A stretch of 64,000 nucleotides of DNA. Source: Takashimella koratensis. Taxonomy: Eukaryota > Basidiomycota > Tremellomycetes > Trichosporonales > Tetragoniomycetaceae. Positions 38,245 through 50,675 of this stretch are shown here, piece by piece; position 1 is the first letter of the stretch, and each line of letters opens with the position of its first letter. A program made the position numbers and the translations under genes. Location of the stretch: assembly GCA_003116875.1 (NCBI GenBank), contig BCKT01000010.1:682001-746000 (forward strand), in the 5' to 3' direction. The notes under the pieces are model-generated. The model ran no database searches, was not told where the DNA came from, and was given only the letters and a program-made list of their open reading frames with translations.

Positions 38245-39913
38245 ATGACCTCAATCCCACCCACTCGGCTGGTGACCCTCCCCGCAGTCCGAGCCGCGTT
38301 CACCGCGTCCACCGCGTCCATACCCAGGCTCACCCGCCGGCCCCTCTCCACCGCTTCCGGCCCCTCAACATCCTCTTCCCCGGGTTACCCCTCAACACCG
38401 CGCATCGCTCCCCTGCCGCATCGGTCCGTCCTCGAGCTATCGGGCCCCGACGTGCCCAAGTTCCTCCGTGGTCTGGCATGCAAGGATGTCGAGTCCCTCA
38501 ACGGGGGTTATAGCGGGTTCATGAATGCCTCGGTAAGTCCTTTCAACTGTTCGCGCTCACCATGCCTATCCATCTCCTTGCCGACTCCTCACTTACTGTT
38601 CACCTTATCTATCTAGGGTCGAGTGCTTCATACGACCTTTATCATACCCATCTCCCCAACTCGCTACTTGATCACACACGATTCCCCTTCTTCCCATCCT
38701 AATCCACTGTCTACCTTCTTTCCGCCTTTCAAACTCCGAAACAAAGTTCGAATTCGAGATGTCTCCTCCGAGTGGGACGCATGGGCGACCTGGGGCCTAG
38801 ATCCTGGATCTAGTTCGACACCAGCTGTGCCCGGTACAACAGATGGGCCGGCGCATATGTGGAGGCTGGGAAGCGGCGGGGCGGCTGAGAGAGTGTGGAA
38901 TTGGGCGGAAGTGGGCAGAGTCAGGGGGTTGGGATTGAGTGAGGTAGAAGCTGGGTGTTGGGATCTCCGAGCGGGTTGGGGTGGGTTAGGGAGGCACATC
39001 CTCGTCCCCAAGGGCGTCAAACGTGAGTCGTGGTGGACGAGGTCGAGATATAGAGAACTTCTATCGCTGCCTGAGAAAAGATCGAGGCTGACTAATCCCA
39101 CCTATCGGTTTGCCCATTCCATGACCAGCCTCGCTGCGTTCTTCCCACGACGAGGCGTTGACAAGCGACTACCACCTCCGCCGTATGCTTCTCGGTGTTC
39201 CCGAAGGACCCGACGAGGTTATCCCTGGCCAAGCTCTTCCTCTCGAAAGCTGTATGGATGTCCACGGCGGTGGTGAGTTCCGTTGTCCCTTCCAGCTCAT
39301 GATCTTCGTCCTCTGCCCCTTGCCTCTCCGGCCAATCTTTGTCTCTCACGGTCGCTAACAGGCCCTAGTCGACTTTAGGAAAGGTTGTTATCTCGGCCAA
39401 GAACTCACTGTCCGAACGTATCACACTGGAGCGACTCGAAAGCGTATCCTTCCTATCCGTCTCTTCCCCTTGACCGACCCTTCTCTCACCCTCTCACCCT
39501 CTTACTTGACCTCAATCTCCACCTCTCCCTCCGCTTCCTCCTCGTCCTCCACGCCCGCCATCCCTTCAGCGGTAGATATCACCTACACCCCCTCGGCTTC
39601 GTCTGCGTCCAAGAAGCCCAGGTCCGCGGGGAAGTTGTTAGCCCTACATGATAGCGTAGGAACAGTGGGTCTCGGACTTGTCAGGCTCGAAATGGTCGAG
39701 AGGTGTTGGTGGGTTAATACACCGAGTAGCGGTCAAGGCGGGGAAGGGGAAAGGAGTGAAGTGGGAGAGAGTGTAGAGGAGTGGTTAGGGAATGGGAAAG
39801 GAAGGTTGACGGTTAATGTAGGTGGAGATGAGTGGGGAGTCTACGTGGATAAGGGAGAGGGATATGGAGCTGCCCTCCAGGAGATTGAGAAGAGCGCGTC
39901 GAGTGAGAAATGA
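38245..39913 (+). CDS. IBA57: Mitochondrial iron-sulfur assembly protein Iba57/Caf17 (GcvT/YgfZ family)
   Basis: Folate-binding-type protein needed for maturation of mitochondrial 4Fe-4S proteins such as aconitase and lipoate synthase. Exons: 38245-38532, 38617-39022, 39129-39272 and 39369-39913; 460 residues. The first 45 residues are rich in Arg/Ser/Thr with no acidic residue, a clear presequence. [20 protein letters not shown] and GFMNASGRVLHT start the domain. The YgfZ signature [17 protein letters not shown] lies in the last exon with the essential Cys present, followed by [11 protein letters not shown]. The acceptor CCCTAG at 39363-39368 was chosen over AACAG at about 39360 because only it keeps VDFRKGCY in frame. 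A Ser/Thr-rich loop is inserted after the signature. Confidence 0.92.
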
Positions 39914-40233
39914 TTAGACAGTTTTAACGTTTTGTCACTTGTAGCAACAGTCCTGGTCGGTGACCCACAACACAACTCAGCACCGATGCCTGAGCATCGG
40001 CTCATGCACTTTTATGCATTCTATAAACACGACATGGCAGGGTCGTCTGAATCGTTCTTGCTATACGAACGGTGAATGATATATCAAAGGTCTACTTACT
40101 CAGTGTTGTACAAAGACCTTCTATTCTTGCCTCTACACTCTTGGCCACTGTCAACTCTCGTCTCTACTGTCTTGTCTCACCATCTCCTGCCCCTCCCCCC
40201 CCCCCCCCCCCCCCCCCCCCTTTTCTACCCCAT
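39914..40233. terminator. Convergent 3' region
   Basis: 320 bases between the IBA57 and dioxygenase stops, with a C26 run at 40195-40220 just after the dioxygenase stop (G-run in its 3' UTR). Confidence 0.45.
40195..40220. repeat. Poly-C run of 26
   Basis: Homopolymer in the shared 3' region; 14 bases from the dioxygenase stop codon. Confidence 0.88.
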
Positions 40234-42456
40234 CTACGCCGCAAACTTGAGCGAAGCAAGTTTGTCCCACACCGCGTCTCCATCGATATATCCACCCTTC
40301 AACCACCTCGTCGGTTCACTAGGGACAATCACCGTCCCGTCCTTCTCCACCTCATCGTTGGTTTTGTCCCTGAACGCCGTCCGAGCATGTAACACACGTC
40401 GATTATCGAAAATGACCATATCCCCTTCATTCATTGTGAATTCGTATTTCATCTCGGGGCGCTCAAGGAGTTTCTGGAACTCGTCAAGGCCTTTGTAGAT
40501 GAATCTTTCCACGTCGGGAGAATTGGTTTTCAGTTGCATTGGCGCTTGGAATGGCGGTGACCAATTGACAGCACCTTTGAGGTTGTAGTAGATCGGTAAG
40601 ACTGAGTCGCTCAGCACCGGGTGTACATGGGAGTAGTAATGTCCATCATTGTCGTACTCGTACATGAGCCGGTTAGTCGTAAGAGATTTATAAAAGCGAC
40701 GAGTACGGTCGTGGAGGTCCTTCGCGGCGCGGAACGAGTCGACAAAGTAGGACGAGCCACCGACGACGCGGTTCCGCAAGCAGTGGAGAAGCTGAAACCG
40801 AGGCGGGTTGGCAAAATATCTAACACCGATAGCGTCAGTCAACTTTTGACAACCCAGTCAACTCGTGCCCACTTACAAGAGATCCATGTGAAGACCCAAG
40901 TTGAGACTCGTATACGCCACATTCTTACTCTTCTTCATACTTTTCACATCCCAAGTCTCTCCATAAAACGTATGCCTCAACTGTCCTACTGCCTCTGCGA
41001 GTTTTCTCAGCGCACATTGTTTATCCCCCGTCTCGTCGGTCGGTACGCCGGTGAGAATGACGATCCCCCAGACCTGGAGCTGTTCAAGGGCACGCAGGAG
41101 GACGTCGGGTCGCGGGCGGAAAGTCGAGGAGGTGACGTCCTCCGTGAGGTCGGACCAGGGGATACGAAGGTTGGTCGACCCCGAGGAGAGAAGGGTGTCG
41201 CGGTTCCATAGGCGCCGACAGAGGGTTTTCGTCAAATACTCGACTTGCTTGCTTTTGTCTCCAGCGAGGCGACGGATGAGGTCCCAAGGGTAAAACGAGA
41301 TATGATCTTGAGGGACCTCGTTGAGTCGAGTGTCGGACCAACAGACCTCGAGTCCCTCGACTTTACCCTTTTTGCAGATCCGTATCTTCTCACGATCAGA
41401 GCTCTCAAAGGCGACAGTGAACTCCTGGGAGAGGCGGTACGCATCGGCAGAGGTATGCGTCTTTTGTCGAGTCGACGGGTCGATACATTTGGGGCAGGGA
41501 CACGAGTCGCAAAGTCGGGTGTAGGAGATATGAGCCGGCGGGGAGGTGGCTGATGAGATCGAGGAACTTGATTTCAATGTGTCTGGTCCGGATACCGTGA
41601 TGTGGTCTCGATACACACCAATGCTGCACCCATCGTCCCGCATTGAACGGAGCGACAACACCGGTTGAACCGTACGACAGGAGTGTACCGACTTCCCGAG
41701 AGGCGCAGAGCCAGTATAACCATCGAGCCTTTCGTCTGACTCTTCCGATTCGTTGACGAATTCCGCAAACATGCCCTCATCGGATCTTCCCTTAGGTAGC
41801 CCAGTATCCCTCGGTCCCCTCTTCGCAGTCGTAGTCAATCGCGTTGCCCTGTCGTGGGCGTCTACAGAGCGCTTGGTCCGTCGAGTTGGTGGATCTCCCA
41901 AACCAGCTTCGTTGGCATCCAAAATGGTCCGACGTACCCTGCGCCTATCGCCTTCACCAGCACCACCACTAACCCTCTCCTTCAAACCCTCCGATGTCAA
42001 TGGGACGCGGTCGTGTCCTGTGATCCTCCCAGCCCGAGGCGGTCGGATGTCCGGGTCATATCCCTTCCCACTACGCGTGAGCAAGTCGACCGCTGCGCTT
42101 TGCGAGAACTTTTGCGCCGCTTGTGCGCCGGGAGATGAGTGGGTCGCCGAGTGTCGCGAAGACCAGGGAGAACGGGACCGGTCAGACCCGCTGGAATGAG
42201 AAGGGGGTGACGAGCGCGAGGCGGAGGTGGGAGTCGAGGTGGAGGAGGTGAGATCCGACGAGGTGGGGGAGGAAGACGGGGTAGAGCTCTGGGACCGGAC
42301 TGGAGCAAGCTGCGAATGGAGCGGGAACGCAGGTCCGAGGGTTACAGAGAGTGTCCTGGGAGCCGAGGGGGTAAGGAAGCGTCGCATTCCGACGAGGTAA
42401 GAGGTGTCGAGGAGAGGAGAAGAGACGAGAGACAGAGACAAAGACAGGGATGCCAT
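40234..42456 (-). CDS. Gamma-butyrobetaine dioxygenase-like 2-oxoglutarate/Fe(II) enzyme
   Basis: Predicted carnitine-pathway hydroxylase of the TauD/BBOX family. Two exons: 40877-42456 and 40234-40819; 721 residues. The N-terminal zinc module of this family is at about 311-325 (RLCDSCPCPKC). SFYPWDLIRR and GIVILTGVPTDE lead into the active site: GLHMDLLYFANPP supplies the H.D pair (about 523 and 525), and RRVLHARTAF the distal His (about 671) with a following Arg. The intron splits the codon after the Asp. The protein is about 300 residues longer than usual because of a Ser/Thr/Arg-rich N-terminal region. It starts with a hydrophobic and Arg-containing stretch (RRFLTPSAPRTLSV) that could be a mitochondrial presequence. 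Trimethyllysine dioxygenase is the main alternative. Confidence 0.82.
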
Positions 42457-42610
42457 CTGGGGTCTTTTGTTTCATTGTTCCCGTATAACCGGGGGACTCT
42501 GCGTAGTGAAGCAACCCCCGGTGGGGGTAATTGCTAACGTACACCTCCCCATTTCACGCGTTCGGCTGCTTTTTTAGCGCGGCAATCGAAAATAGCAGCT
42601 GTACTCATCT

Positions 42611-42642
<32 letters not shown>

Positions 42643-42907
42643 TCCCCCCTCTTATCATCGTATATACCTGCCCGGGTCAAGACGACTCTCAGCTTTGCTC
42701 TTGGGTCAGAAGATCGCCTCAGATACAGACAGCGAGAAGCGAGCAGTGAGAAGCCCAGAGGAGGAAGCGGGCGAAGAGTGATCACACCCCGGCCGAACCA
42801 GCAATCAACAAACTGCACCCACCGACTCCGACTTTGATTCATCTCCTTTTCCGACAAACACACACTTCGCCGTCTCACCCTAGACCCCTCGACAGCTGCC
42901 CCAGGTC
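42457..42907. promoter_or_regulatory. Divergent promoter of the dioxygenase and TBC-MTQ2 genes
   Basis: 451 bases with a CA array (42611-42638), TCGTATATACC (about 42657-42667) and CT-rich sequence before the plus-strand ATG. Confidence 0.5.
42611..42638. repeat. CA-dinucleotide array, 14 units
   Basis: Perfect (CA)n in the divergent promoter. Confidence 0.9.
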
Positions 42908-45900
42908 ATGGAGTTCGATCCAGACGAGCGGGCACGGTGAGTACAGCATCTATGCCACCTCCCTCTCTCCTTCCTCCTTCGCCGCCCACCTCTCCATCAC
43001 CACCACTCAACGAGCGGCTTCATCTTGCGGGCGAACGTGTGACCCTGTCCTACCTCCGCTACCCCTGGATATACACTGACCACCCACCTCCCGCCTGACT
43101 CAGACTCCGCGCGTTCGAGACTCTTCTTGACGGGTCCAAGGATGCGCTCGAGCCTTGGGTCGAAATGACGGCGCTGCGCAAGCTCTGCGGGCGAGGTGAG
43201 TGACTCATGCTTCCTCAACTACTCAGTCCTCAGATAAGAAGCTGATGGGAGACGATGATATTCCTCTACACCAACAGGCATCCCGGATCACCCGCGGCAT
43301 CTGCGCCCGCTGGCCTACTCGTTGTTGCTAGGGACGCTCCCGCCGGAGAAGAAAGAGTGGAGGCGGCGGACTAAAGAGCAGAGGGATGGGTACTATGTGA
43401 GTGTCTTGATCCGTCTAATGCTTGATTCAGGTTTCATAGAACCAGTCTTCCGACCATGACCGATGGGAGTGCTCTACTCACATCCTATGCAGAGCCTCGT
43501 TGCGAAAACTATGGACGAACTAGACGCCGCACCACCTGTAAGTCCACTGTCGTACCTCTCCTACCAACTCTCTCGCTGACATCCTCCACCAGCCCACAGA
43601 CCCTCGATCAGCTACCGACAAGCTCCTCACCCAAATATCCAAAGACGTTGACCGCGTCCACTCTCGCCTCTCCTTCCTTCGTATCCGCTCCAACCCATCC
43701 TCTTCCTCCCCCCTCGCTCCGCCGCCCGAGGACACCGCCTCCGCCTCGGACTCGTCTGACGTCGACCGGTCGTACGGTATTATCAAAGCTGCCCAGAACG
43801 AGGTCTACGCAGAATCCCCCGACCGCCTCGCCGCGTCCGCCTCCAAGTCTGGCCCCGTGCCCCCCACGAGCCCCGGGTTGAAACGCGGGCAGAAGGTCGA
43901 ACGGATCATGTCTCGACGAGCAGCGTTGGTGCGGCTCGAACTACTTGCAGAGGCCGAGCACAGGCGCCAGTTCTCACAGCTCGACAAGGGCAAAGCACGA
44001 TCACTTGGAGAACGACAAGGCGATGCGTCGGCCCAGGAGCCAGAAATCGGAGTCACCAACATGTCGCCGAGAATCACATTGTCTCCCGACGTAGCAGAAG
44101 ATTCAACCTCGTCGTTCCCATCGATCATGTCGACTTTGTCTACCTCTGGTCGCGCACCCCCACCTGCCCCCTTGTCCCTGTCAATCCCTCCGACCCAACC
44201 GTCATCCTCCCTGTCCACCACCTCTCAGCCACACTCACCTATCACCCTCGTTTCCCCAAAGGTCCTGACAGCGCCGCAAGTCCCGTCACCGACCCCACTT
44301 CCCGGCTCCCTCCTCCAGCCCGACTCGCACGGCGAGATCCTCCTCCGCCTCATCTACGTCTTCTGTCGATCACACCCCGAGATCGCTTACTCTCCAAGCT
44401 TACTGGATATCCTCATCCCGCTCTACCTCATCTTCGCAGAGGCAGATATGGCCGCAGTCGTTCCGAGAAAAGTCAGCCGCAAGGCAAACCCACCTACCAG
44501 CCTCGGCGGCGGCAAACACGCTGAAGAGGAGGCTTACTGCGCACTCGTCGCACTTGCTACCGAATTCGGCCCGGTCGTCTTCTCTCCATCATCCCCTCCC
44601 CTGGGAATCCAATCGAGAGACGTCACTTGGGCGCTGGAGAAGCTTGGCCGGCGGGTACGCTGGGCCGACGAGCAATACTGGACCGCGTTGAGACAACGAA
44701 ACCTCGACCCGGGTTCCCCGCTGTACGCATATCAGTGGATCACGCTACTCTTGACCAATGTCGCTGGTCCTTCTTTGGCCCCCGTGTGGGACTTTATTTT
44801 CTCGGAACCCCCCGCGACGCAGTTGACCCACGCCAAGGTTGACTTGTTGGTCGATATCTGCGTCGCCATGCTCTTCTTGGTCAAAGATATGATCCTGACG
44901 CCTCCTCGCCCACCTGCAAAGGCGCGCAGCCAAGCGCGGTCGAGTATCAGCCCCCGAGGCAAGGGCGCCAGTCTGTGGGGGGATTTGTCGGACGGAGAAG
45001 AAGAAGAGGCTCCACCTCCTCCGACTGAAGATATGGACGCCGCCTTTGTCCGTGGTCTTCAGCTGCTGCGGGACTACCCGCTCAACCAAGTCGGTGGGAT
45101 TGAAGCGCTCCTCCAATCCGCCTTTGAGCTACGGCAGTCACGAGTCGTCGCAGGTCTTAGTGGAGATGACCCCGATTCCCCCGGCTGGTCGGATGCGAGG
45201 GACGCAAAGTATAATCGGACGAGTTGGGCGAGCGAGAGGCTGAAACAGGCGACTCAATCGTCACTTGCTTCCACGTCAAAGCTGTTCTCGTCGTATGCCG
45301 AGACGTTCCAGCAGTCGGATACGGCGGCGTCGATCTCGCGTGCCTCGACTAACTGGACCGCATCGGCCATGGCGCGGTGGGCGGACGCGAGCAACCCGGT
45401 CGCGGGTCAGGTTGCACCGGTGTCGCCCAGGGCGGTGGGTGGAGGTTCGGACGCAGGAGCGCCGGCTACACCGACTACTCCCGGGAAAGACTGGAAGAGC
45501 CTCGGTGCGACCGCGGGCAAATGGTGGGGGTCGATCCGGTCCCCCACCCAACCTCGCGACGACGAGTCTGTCTCTGGCGACGAAGAAGGGGACACCACAA
45601 GTCCCGCGCCCAGTCCATCACGATCGACCAAACGCGACTCGTATGCGGCCGCATTTGCGATGCCAAAGTTCATCTCTTCGTCTATGAGTGCGACGGCCCC
45701 TGGACACCCTCGCGAAAGGAGCGACAGCACGACGTCAGGATTCTCCATCTCGAGTGTCCAGGATCGGCTTGCGCACTTGACAACGACGCTGACGACGGCC
45801 ACAGCCGCTGGAGTGTCAGCGGCCGCGGCGTCGATGAACGAGTCGGCAGCGCTCGCGGCGTCTCCTTCGAGCCAGGGGACCGGGAGCGGGGGCATGTCGA

Positions 45901-48362
45901 GGACCGTCTCGGGGCCTCGCCCGCTCTTGCTATCTGATAAAGTAAGGAGAGCGAGTAACGCCTCTGCGTCAAGCCACCACGCGCCGAGCCCGTCGCGCCC
46001 GCCCAGCTCCCAGGGAGGGAGCATGAGCAACCGGACTCCACCGGGCATGCAGCACCGGCGTGAGCGATCGACCGAGTCTGATTTCTCAGCAAGCGACGCA
46101 CCGAACACAGGAGGGAACAGGAGCTCGGGACTATACCGCATCGGTAGCAGATCGACAGCGGGTACACCCAGGACTCCCGCGGCTCCGCGGTCGGCTGGGG
46201 TCAGAGGCAAGTCCGAGTCCGAGTACGCTAGCGACTCGGTCTCGAGAGCCGCGAGGAGGCTTCACGACGCGACCTCGGGTACGGACACGGAGCCTGGCGG
46301 TGTAGATCGCACAAGTGGTCTGGCATCTCCGGCTCGAGCGTACGGTAGCCGGTCCAATGGCGATTCAGCAACACCTAGCCAGTCGCCTTACCGCCAACAC
46401 CGGCGAGAACTTACCGCCTCCAGCGAGAGCGAGTTTGAGCAACCCTCTGGCCTCCCGCCCTCTCCGTACGGCCGACGAGGAACCCCCAGGGGCATATCCC
46501 GAATCAACGGTGTTCCACAGGATATCAACACCAATGGCCGGGTCAGCGAGTTGGTTCGTAAATACAGCTCCGATTCACTCTACACCTCTGCCTCCACATC
46601 TGCAGCGTCGGGGACATCCTTGTCTCGAGGGAAGATTGTTACCAAGAAGTTTCAGAAACGACCCACTAGCCTTCGACTCGATTCAATGGATTCGTCGGCA
46701 AATGATAGTGAAAGTGGAATTAGGGAGATTGTTACTGCCCCTCCTCATGCGGCGGAGTTCACTTCGATTCTCTCGGGTCCCTTGTCTGCTCCGCCAGGGA
46801 GTATGCAGCCACCTCCCCCACCTGTGTCACCGAGTCTCACTCCCACAGAGCCACTGAGTATCCCGACGCCTCAGATCGCCCATCTCACGGAAGACGACTA
46901 CGAACATATCTACGAACCTGCAGAAGATTCGTTTATCCTCCTCGATGCGCTAGAGGCGGACGCGTTGGTCCTTCGTGGTTTACAGCCGTCACTCTGCGTT
47001 GAGATTGGGTGGGTACAGATTGAGATTATAGTTTGGAGGAGAGGTGGGAAGGACTGGGTGGGAAGGATGTCGGGTTAGTGCTGATTTAAATTTAGGTCAG
47101 GCAGTGGGATCGCGTCTACGTTCCTCGACTCGGCGATCGGTTCGGGAAAGGCTTGTAAGTGCAACTTGGACTATATATATCAGTTGTAGACCAGGCTGAC
47201 TTTAATGTCTAGTCGTTTTGTCAACCGATATCAACGCCTATGCGGCATCTGCAACACTGCGCACAGGTACTGCCAACAAAGTACGTCCCAACCTACTCAG
47301 CTCGCACATAATTTGACGTCCATGGAGCTGACACCGTCTTTGTGGATATGTTTAGGTCCAGCTTAACCCTGTACTGTGTAATCTGCTCGACCCGCTGGTC
47401 GGACGGCTCGAGGGGAAAGTTGACGTGTTGATTTTCAACCCGCCTTATGTGGAGACAGAAGAGACAGAGTGAGTATGGGTCACTCGAGACCTTCTCATAA
47501 GGCCTGGAAGGAGGATAACGCAGTCAGGAGTTCAAAATAGGCAAGGATCCGGCTGACCAAGATATAGAATGACAATCACACAACGATCGAGAGGAATCGG
47601 AGGCGCTTGGGCCGGCGGCGAGGCCGGAATGGGAGTGACCAATCTTGTTCTGGAGCAGGTCCCGGTAAGTCCGGGCTCTGAACTGGAGAGTAAAGCGTAC
47701 GAGGTCGTGGGCTGATGTTTGAATCTTTGGTGCAGGCTTTGTTATCCCCCGGTGGAAGGTTTTACCTCGTCGCGATTCAGCAGAACAAGCCGGACGAGAT
47801 CGTATCTCGTATGACTGCCAAGGGACTCGAGTGCAAGGTCGGTCTGGGTCTTACATCTTTGCTACCTTGGGAGCGTGGACGATATTAAATGCTGACTAAC
47901 CTTACCGCTCAGGTTGTACTCAAACGCCGTGCAGGTCGCGAACTCCTCTCAGTGATCAGGATGATCCGACCTTTCCCACCTCCCCGACGCGGGCTGCTTC
48001 CTGCTACTCGATCGAGCTACGGGAACGGGAACGGCGGTGGGTTGTCGATCCCGTCCCCGCTGTTCGAGGAATCGGACCGGTCACCAACGACACCGAGGGC
48101 GAGCGCTTGGCCTGGGTCGGGCGGGCACCAGTCGGTGATGAGTTCGGGCTCGGGCTCGGGGACGGGCACAGGTCTGGATTCGGGCAAGGGTTTGGGTAAG
48201 GGTGGGGATGTGGGGCCCATGGGACCGAGGAGCCCAAGAAGTCCACGAAGGAGTAAAGGATCCAGTCCAGCAAGAGGTACAAGCGCGGGAGAGGGGAAGG
48301 GTGTAGTCCCTGGGACCGAGAGTGAGGAGGCAGATGACGAAGACGATGGGGTCGTGCAGTAA
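42908..48362 (+). CDS. TBC Rab-GAP domain fused in frame to an MTQ2-type eRF1 methyltransferase
   Basis: Eleven exons: 42908-42936, 43104-43195, 43278-43396, 43493-43537, 43593-47008, 47096-47154, 47213-47280, 47356-47468, 47568-47664, 47736-47837 and 47913-48362; 1529 residues. Residues about 40-530 resemble a TBC domain (RHLRPLAYSLLLGTLPPEKKEW; arginine-finger motif ISKDVDRVHSRLSF; LLRLIYVFCRSHPEIAY). The usual YVQGM, with the catalytic Gln, reads YSPSL. A Ser/Thr/Pro-rich linker of about 600 residues follows. From about 1184 the frame continues without a stop into an Mtq2/HemK-like methyltransferase: YEHIYEPAEDSFILLDALE, VEIGSGSGIAS (motif I), STDIN, and the catalytic FNPPYVE (about 1304), ending in VVLKRRAGRELLSVIRM and a Gly/Ser tail. 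The donor after exon 10 is GTCGGT, slightly unusual. A separate MTQ2 transcript from an internal start cannot be excluded. Confidence 0.72.
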
Positions 48363-48626
48363 ACCAAGAGGCAAAGAGGATTCGGTGTCTGTCTTGTCGA
48401 AAACCTCCGGAGGAAGAGTGTAGCCAGTCATGTCAGAAGAGAAATGGTACCGCATCGTTATGATTAGATTGAATGCAAAGCATAGCTCCTGTGCGCTAAT
48501 AGTCGTATGCGTAGGGGTAAGATACATTCAAAGATAGAAAGGATGAACGAAAGATGTAGTCTGTCAAGAGTGTCTAATCGTCCCAGGAGCGCGCTGCATA
48601 CCTCAGGTCGTTGCAGCTCACAGAGC
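48363..48626. terminator. Short convergent 3' region
   Basis: 264 bases between the stops of the TBC-MTQ2 and desaturase genes; no gene seen. Confidence 0.4.
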
Positions 48627-50675
48627 CTACGACGCGAGCTTTTCCGCAATCTCCTTGTCAGCGACTTGTTTGAGCAAAGTGAGTTGGTTGGCGACGTCTT
48701 GGAGTACGCCGAGCACGTATCGGTTCCTGGGAAAGGCTAGTCAGCGGTACTAGTAAAGGCTTTCGTTGACACAGCAGTCAGGTAACCCTGACTCACCCTT
48801 CGACCCAGTAGTGCTCGCGGTACTCGATCTCATGCTCTTTGCAGTAGTCCTTGACCAGCAAGCTCGCTTTGCGGAGGTTATGCCTTGGCAAACGGGGGAA
48901 CAAGTGGTGCGTGACTTGCAAGTGGAGACCACCATGAATGAACTCGATATCAGGAGAACAGATAACGTCCATGGTCGTGCGGAGCTGTCTCGACGGAAAA
49001 CTCTCCAGGGGGCCGAGATCGTCTGTGGAACATGCGAAGTGGGAAAGCACGATTTGCACGTGTACAGGGCTCGCAAATACGTGACTGATGAGTAAATACG
49101 CCAAGCCCATTCCGAAACTAGACTGGTGGCGGAGAATAGTCGAGAAGTAGACCCAGAAACAAGCGATCCCACTGATCTCGAACCACCAGAACCCGTCGTG
49201 TTTAGGTTTAGGACCGAGGAGATAGATGTAAGAGTTGGCGTAGAGGTTGAACCGAGCTAGCGAGAGGATGATGTAGTACAGTTTGTGCCTGCGCGTTTTA
49301 GTGGGCGTGAATTGGTGGTAAAGGTACGAATGAAACCAGAGAGGGGTTGGGTATCGGGGAGGTTGGCTCACTGGACGGTGATCATCGTCTTGGCGACAGG
49401 GTCAAGTGCCATCACACGCTTGTAGTACGTCGACCAGAGGCTGCCGAAGAACTGCTTGGAGATGGCGAAGAAGGGGATGTGCTGGATATCCGGGTCGTGT
49501 TCCGGGTGGTTGGTCACCACTGTAAGGGGTCAGCGAGACCTCGAACTTTCTCTCGTCGAGGACGAATAACCGGTCGAACAATCACTTACGATGGTGAATG
49601 TCGTGGTTGTCACACCACCAGCCCAGACTCAGCCCTCCAATCCAGGATGCAATAAACATGCCAAGTCCGCGGTCGAAGGCCCAGTTGCCCGTGATACCCG
49701 AGTGCCCCGCGTCGTGGACAACAACTACGAGACGTCGTCAGCCCTGGTCACTCATCGTTTACAAGATGGAAGGACTAAACTTACATGCTAGTTGCTGCCA
49801 TGTAAGACCGAGAAGAGCCGCTGACAGGCATTGCGCAGCCCAGTGTGACGAGCTGAGTGAACGCAAAAACGACCGTGTCAGCGAGATTCCATCGTTCCAC
49901 CACGAGTCCTGATGCTAAAAGCCGAGCCCACTCACTAGAAGAAGAGCGCGAGCGAAGCGCCCATAACTGCGGATATCCGCAAGATGTCTGAACCGTACCC
50001 GGCCAGAGGTCCCGGCATGTTGAACAAGCCCGCGTCGACGACCCTACTCTTGAGCTCTCGGTACGCCTTGGACCGCGCGTACTCTTGCTTCAGATCGAGC
50101 TCGCTCTTGAGCGGTTCGAGCTGCTCTGTTTCAATCTCCACCACCTCTGGCAACTTCCCCTTCTTCCCCGCTCCACCAACACTCTTCTCACGCTTCAGCA
50201 CCGTCTCACCCAACAACACCTGTCCCTCTCGTGCCCAGTGCCCCTTCTCTCCATCCGGGTGCCGCACCAGCCCCAGCGCGATCGGCGGTGTCAATGGCTT
50301 CCAACCGACCACCTCATCGATCTCTACCCGGCCTATCGCAAACTTGTCCATCCGGACCAAAGTCGCTTCCGAGTGGTACGCCTCCATCTCGTCCGTCGCA
50401 TCTCGCCCTACGAAATGCAGCAGCGCCAACGCCCCACCAGGGTGGTGTGCTGTCCAGGAGGTCACGTTGAGGACGAGAGAGTTGCGGATGATCAGAGCTT
50501 GGCCAGAGGCGATGCGGCGCGCGATCTCGGCGCGTGCGAGGAGCGGGAGAGAGCGCTTGGAGGTCGAGCTGGTTGGAGTAGGGGTAGGGAGGCGCGAGAG
50601 GGGTTCGGGCGTAGGTGACGAGAGAGTGATGGAAGCAGATGCCATGGTGTTGGAGGTCGTAGTCGTGGTGGTCAT
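48627..50675 (-). CDS. Delta-8 sphingolipid desaturase with N-terminal cytochrome b5 domain
   Basis: Membrane enzyme of the endoplasmic reticulum that adds the delta-8 double bond to the long-chain base of fungal glucosylceramides. Exons: 49936-50675, 49785-49852, 49590-49724, 49372-49519, 48797-49288 and 48627-48726; 560 residues. The cytochrome b5 part carries the haem motif HHPGGALALLHFVGRDATDE. The three histidine boxes are present: VVHDAGHSG, CDNHDIHH and the Gln-type third box QVTHHLFPRLP, which marks front-end/sphingolipid desaturases. VVTNHPEHDPDIQHIPFF and several hydrophobic spans lie between. The C-terminus is coiled (YVLGVLQDVANQLTLLKQVAD). A second in-frame Met ten codons in (50645) could also start translation, since the first ten codons are Thr repeats. 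Confidence 0.94.

Noticed and set aside
46803..48362. MTQ2 as a fully separate gene starting at 46803
   Set aside because: Possible, but there is no stop in the upstream frame, no promoter-like sequence and no Met at the conserved N-terminus; kept as the stated alternative of the fusion.
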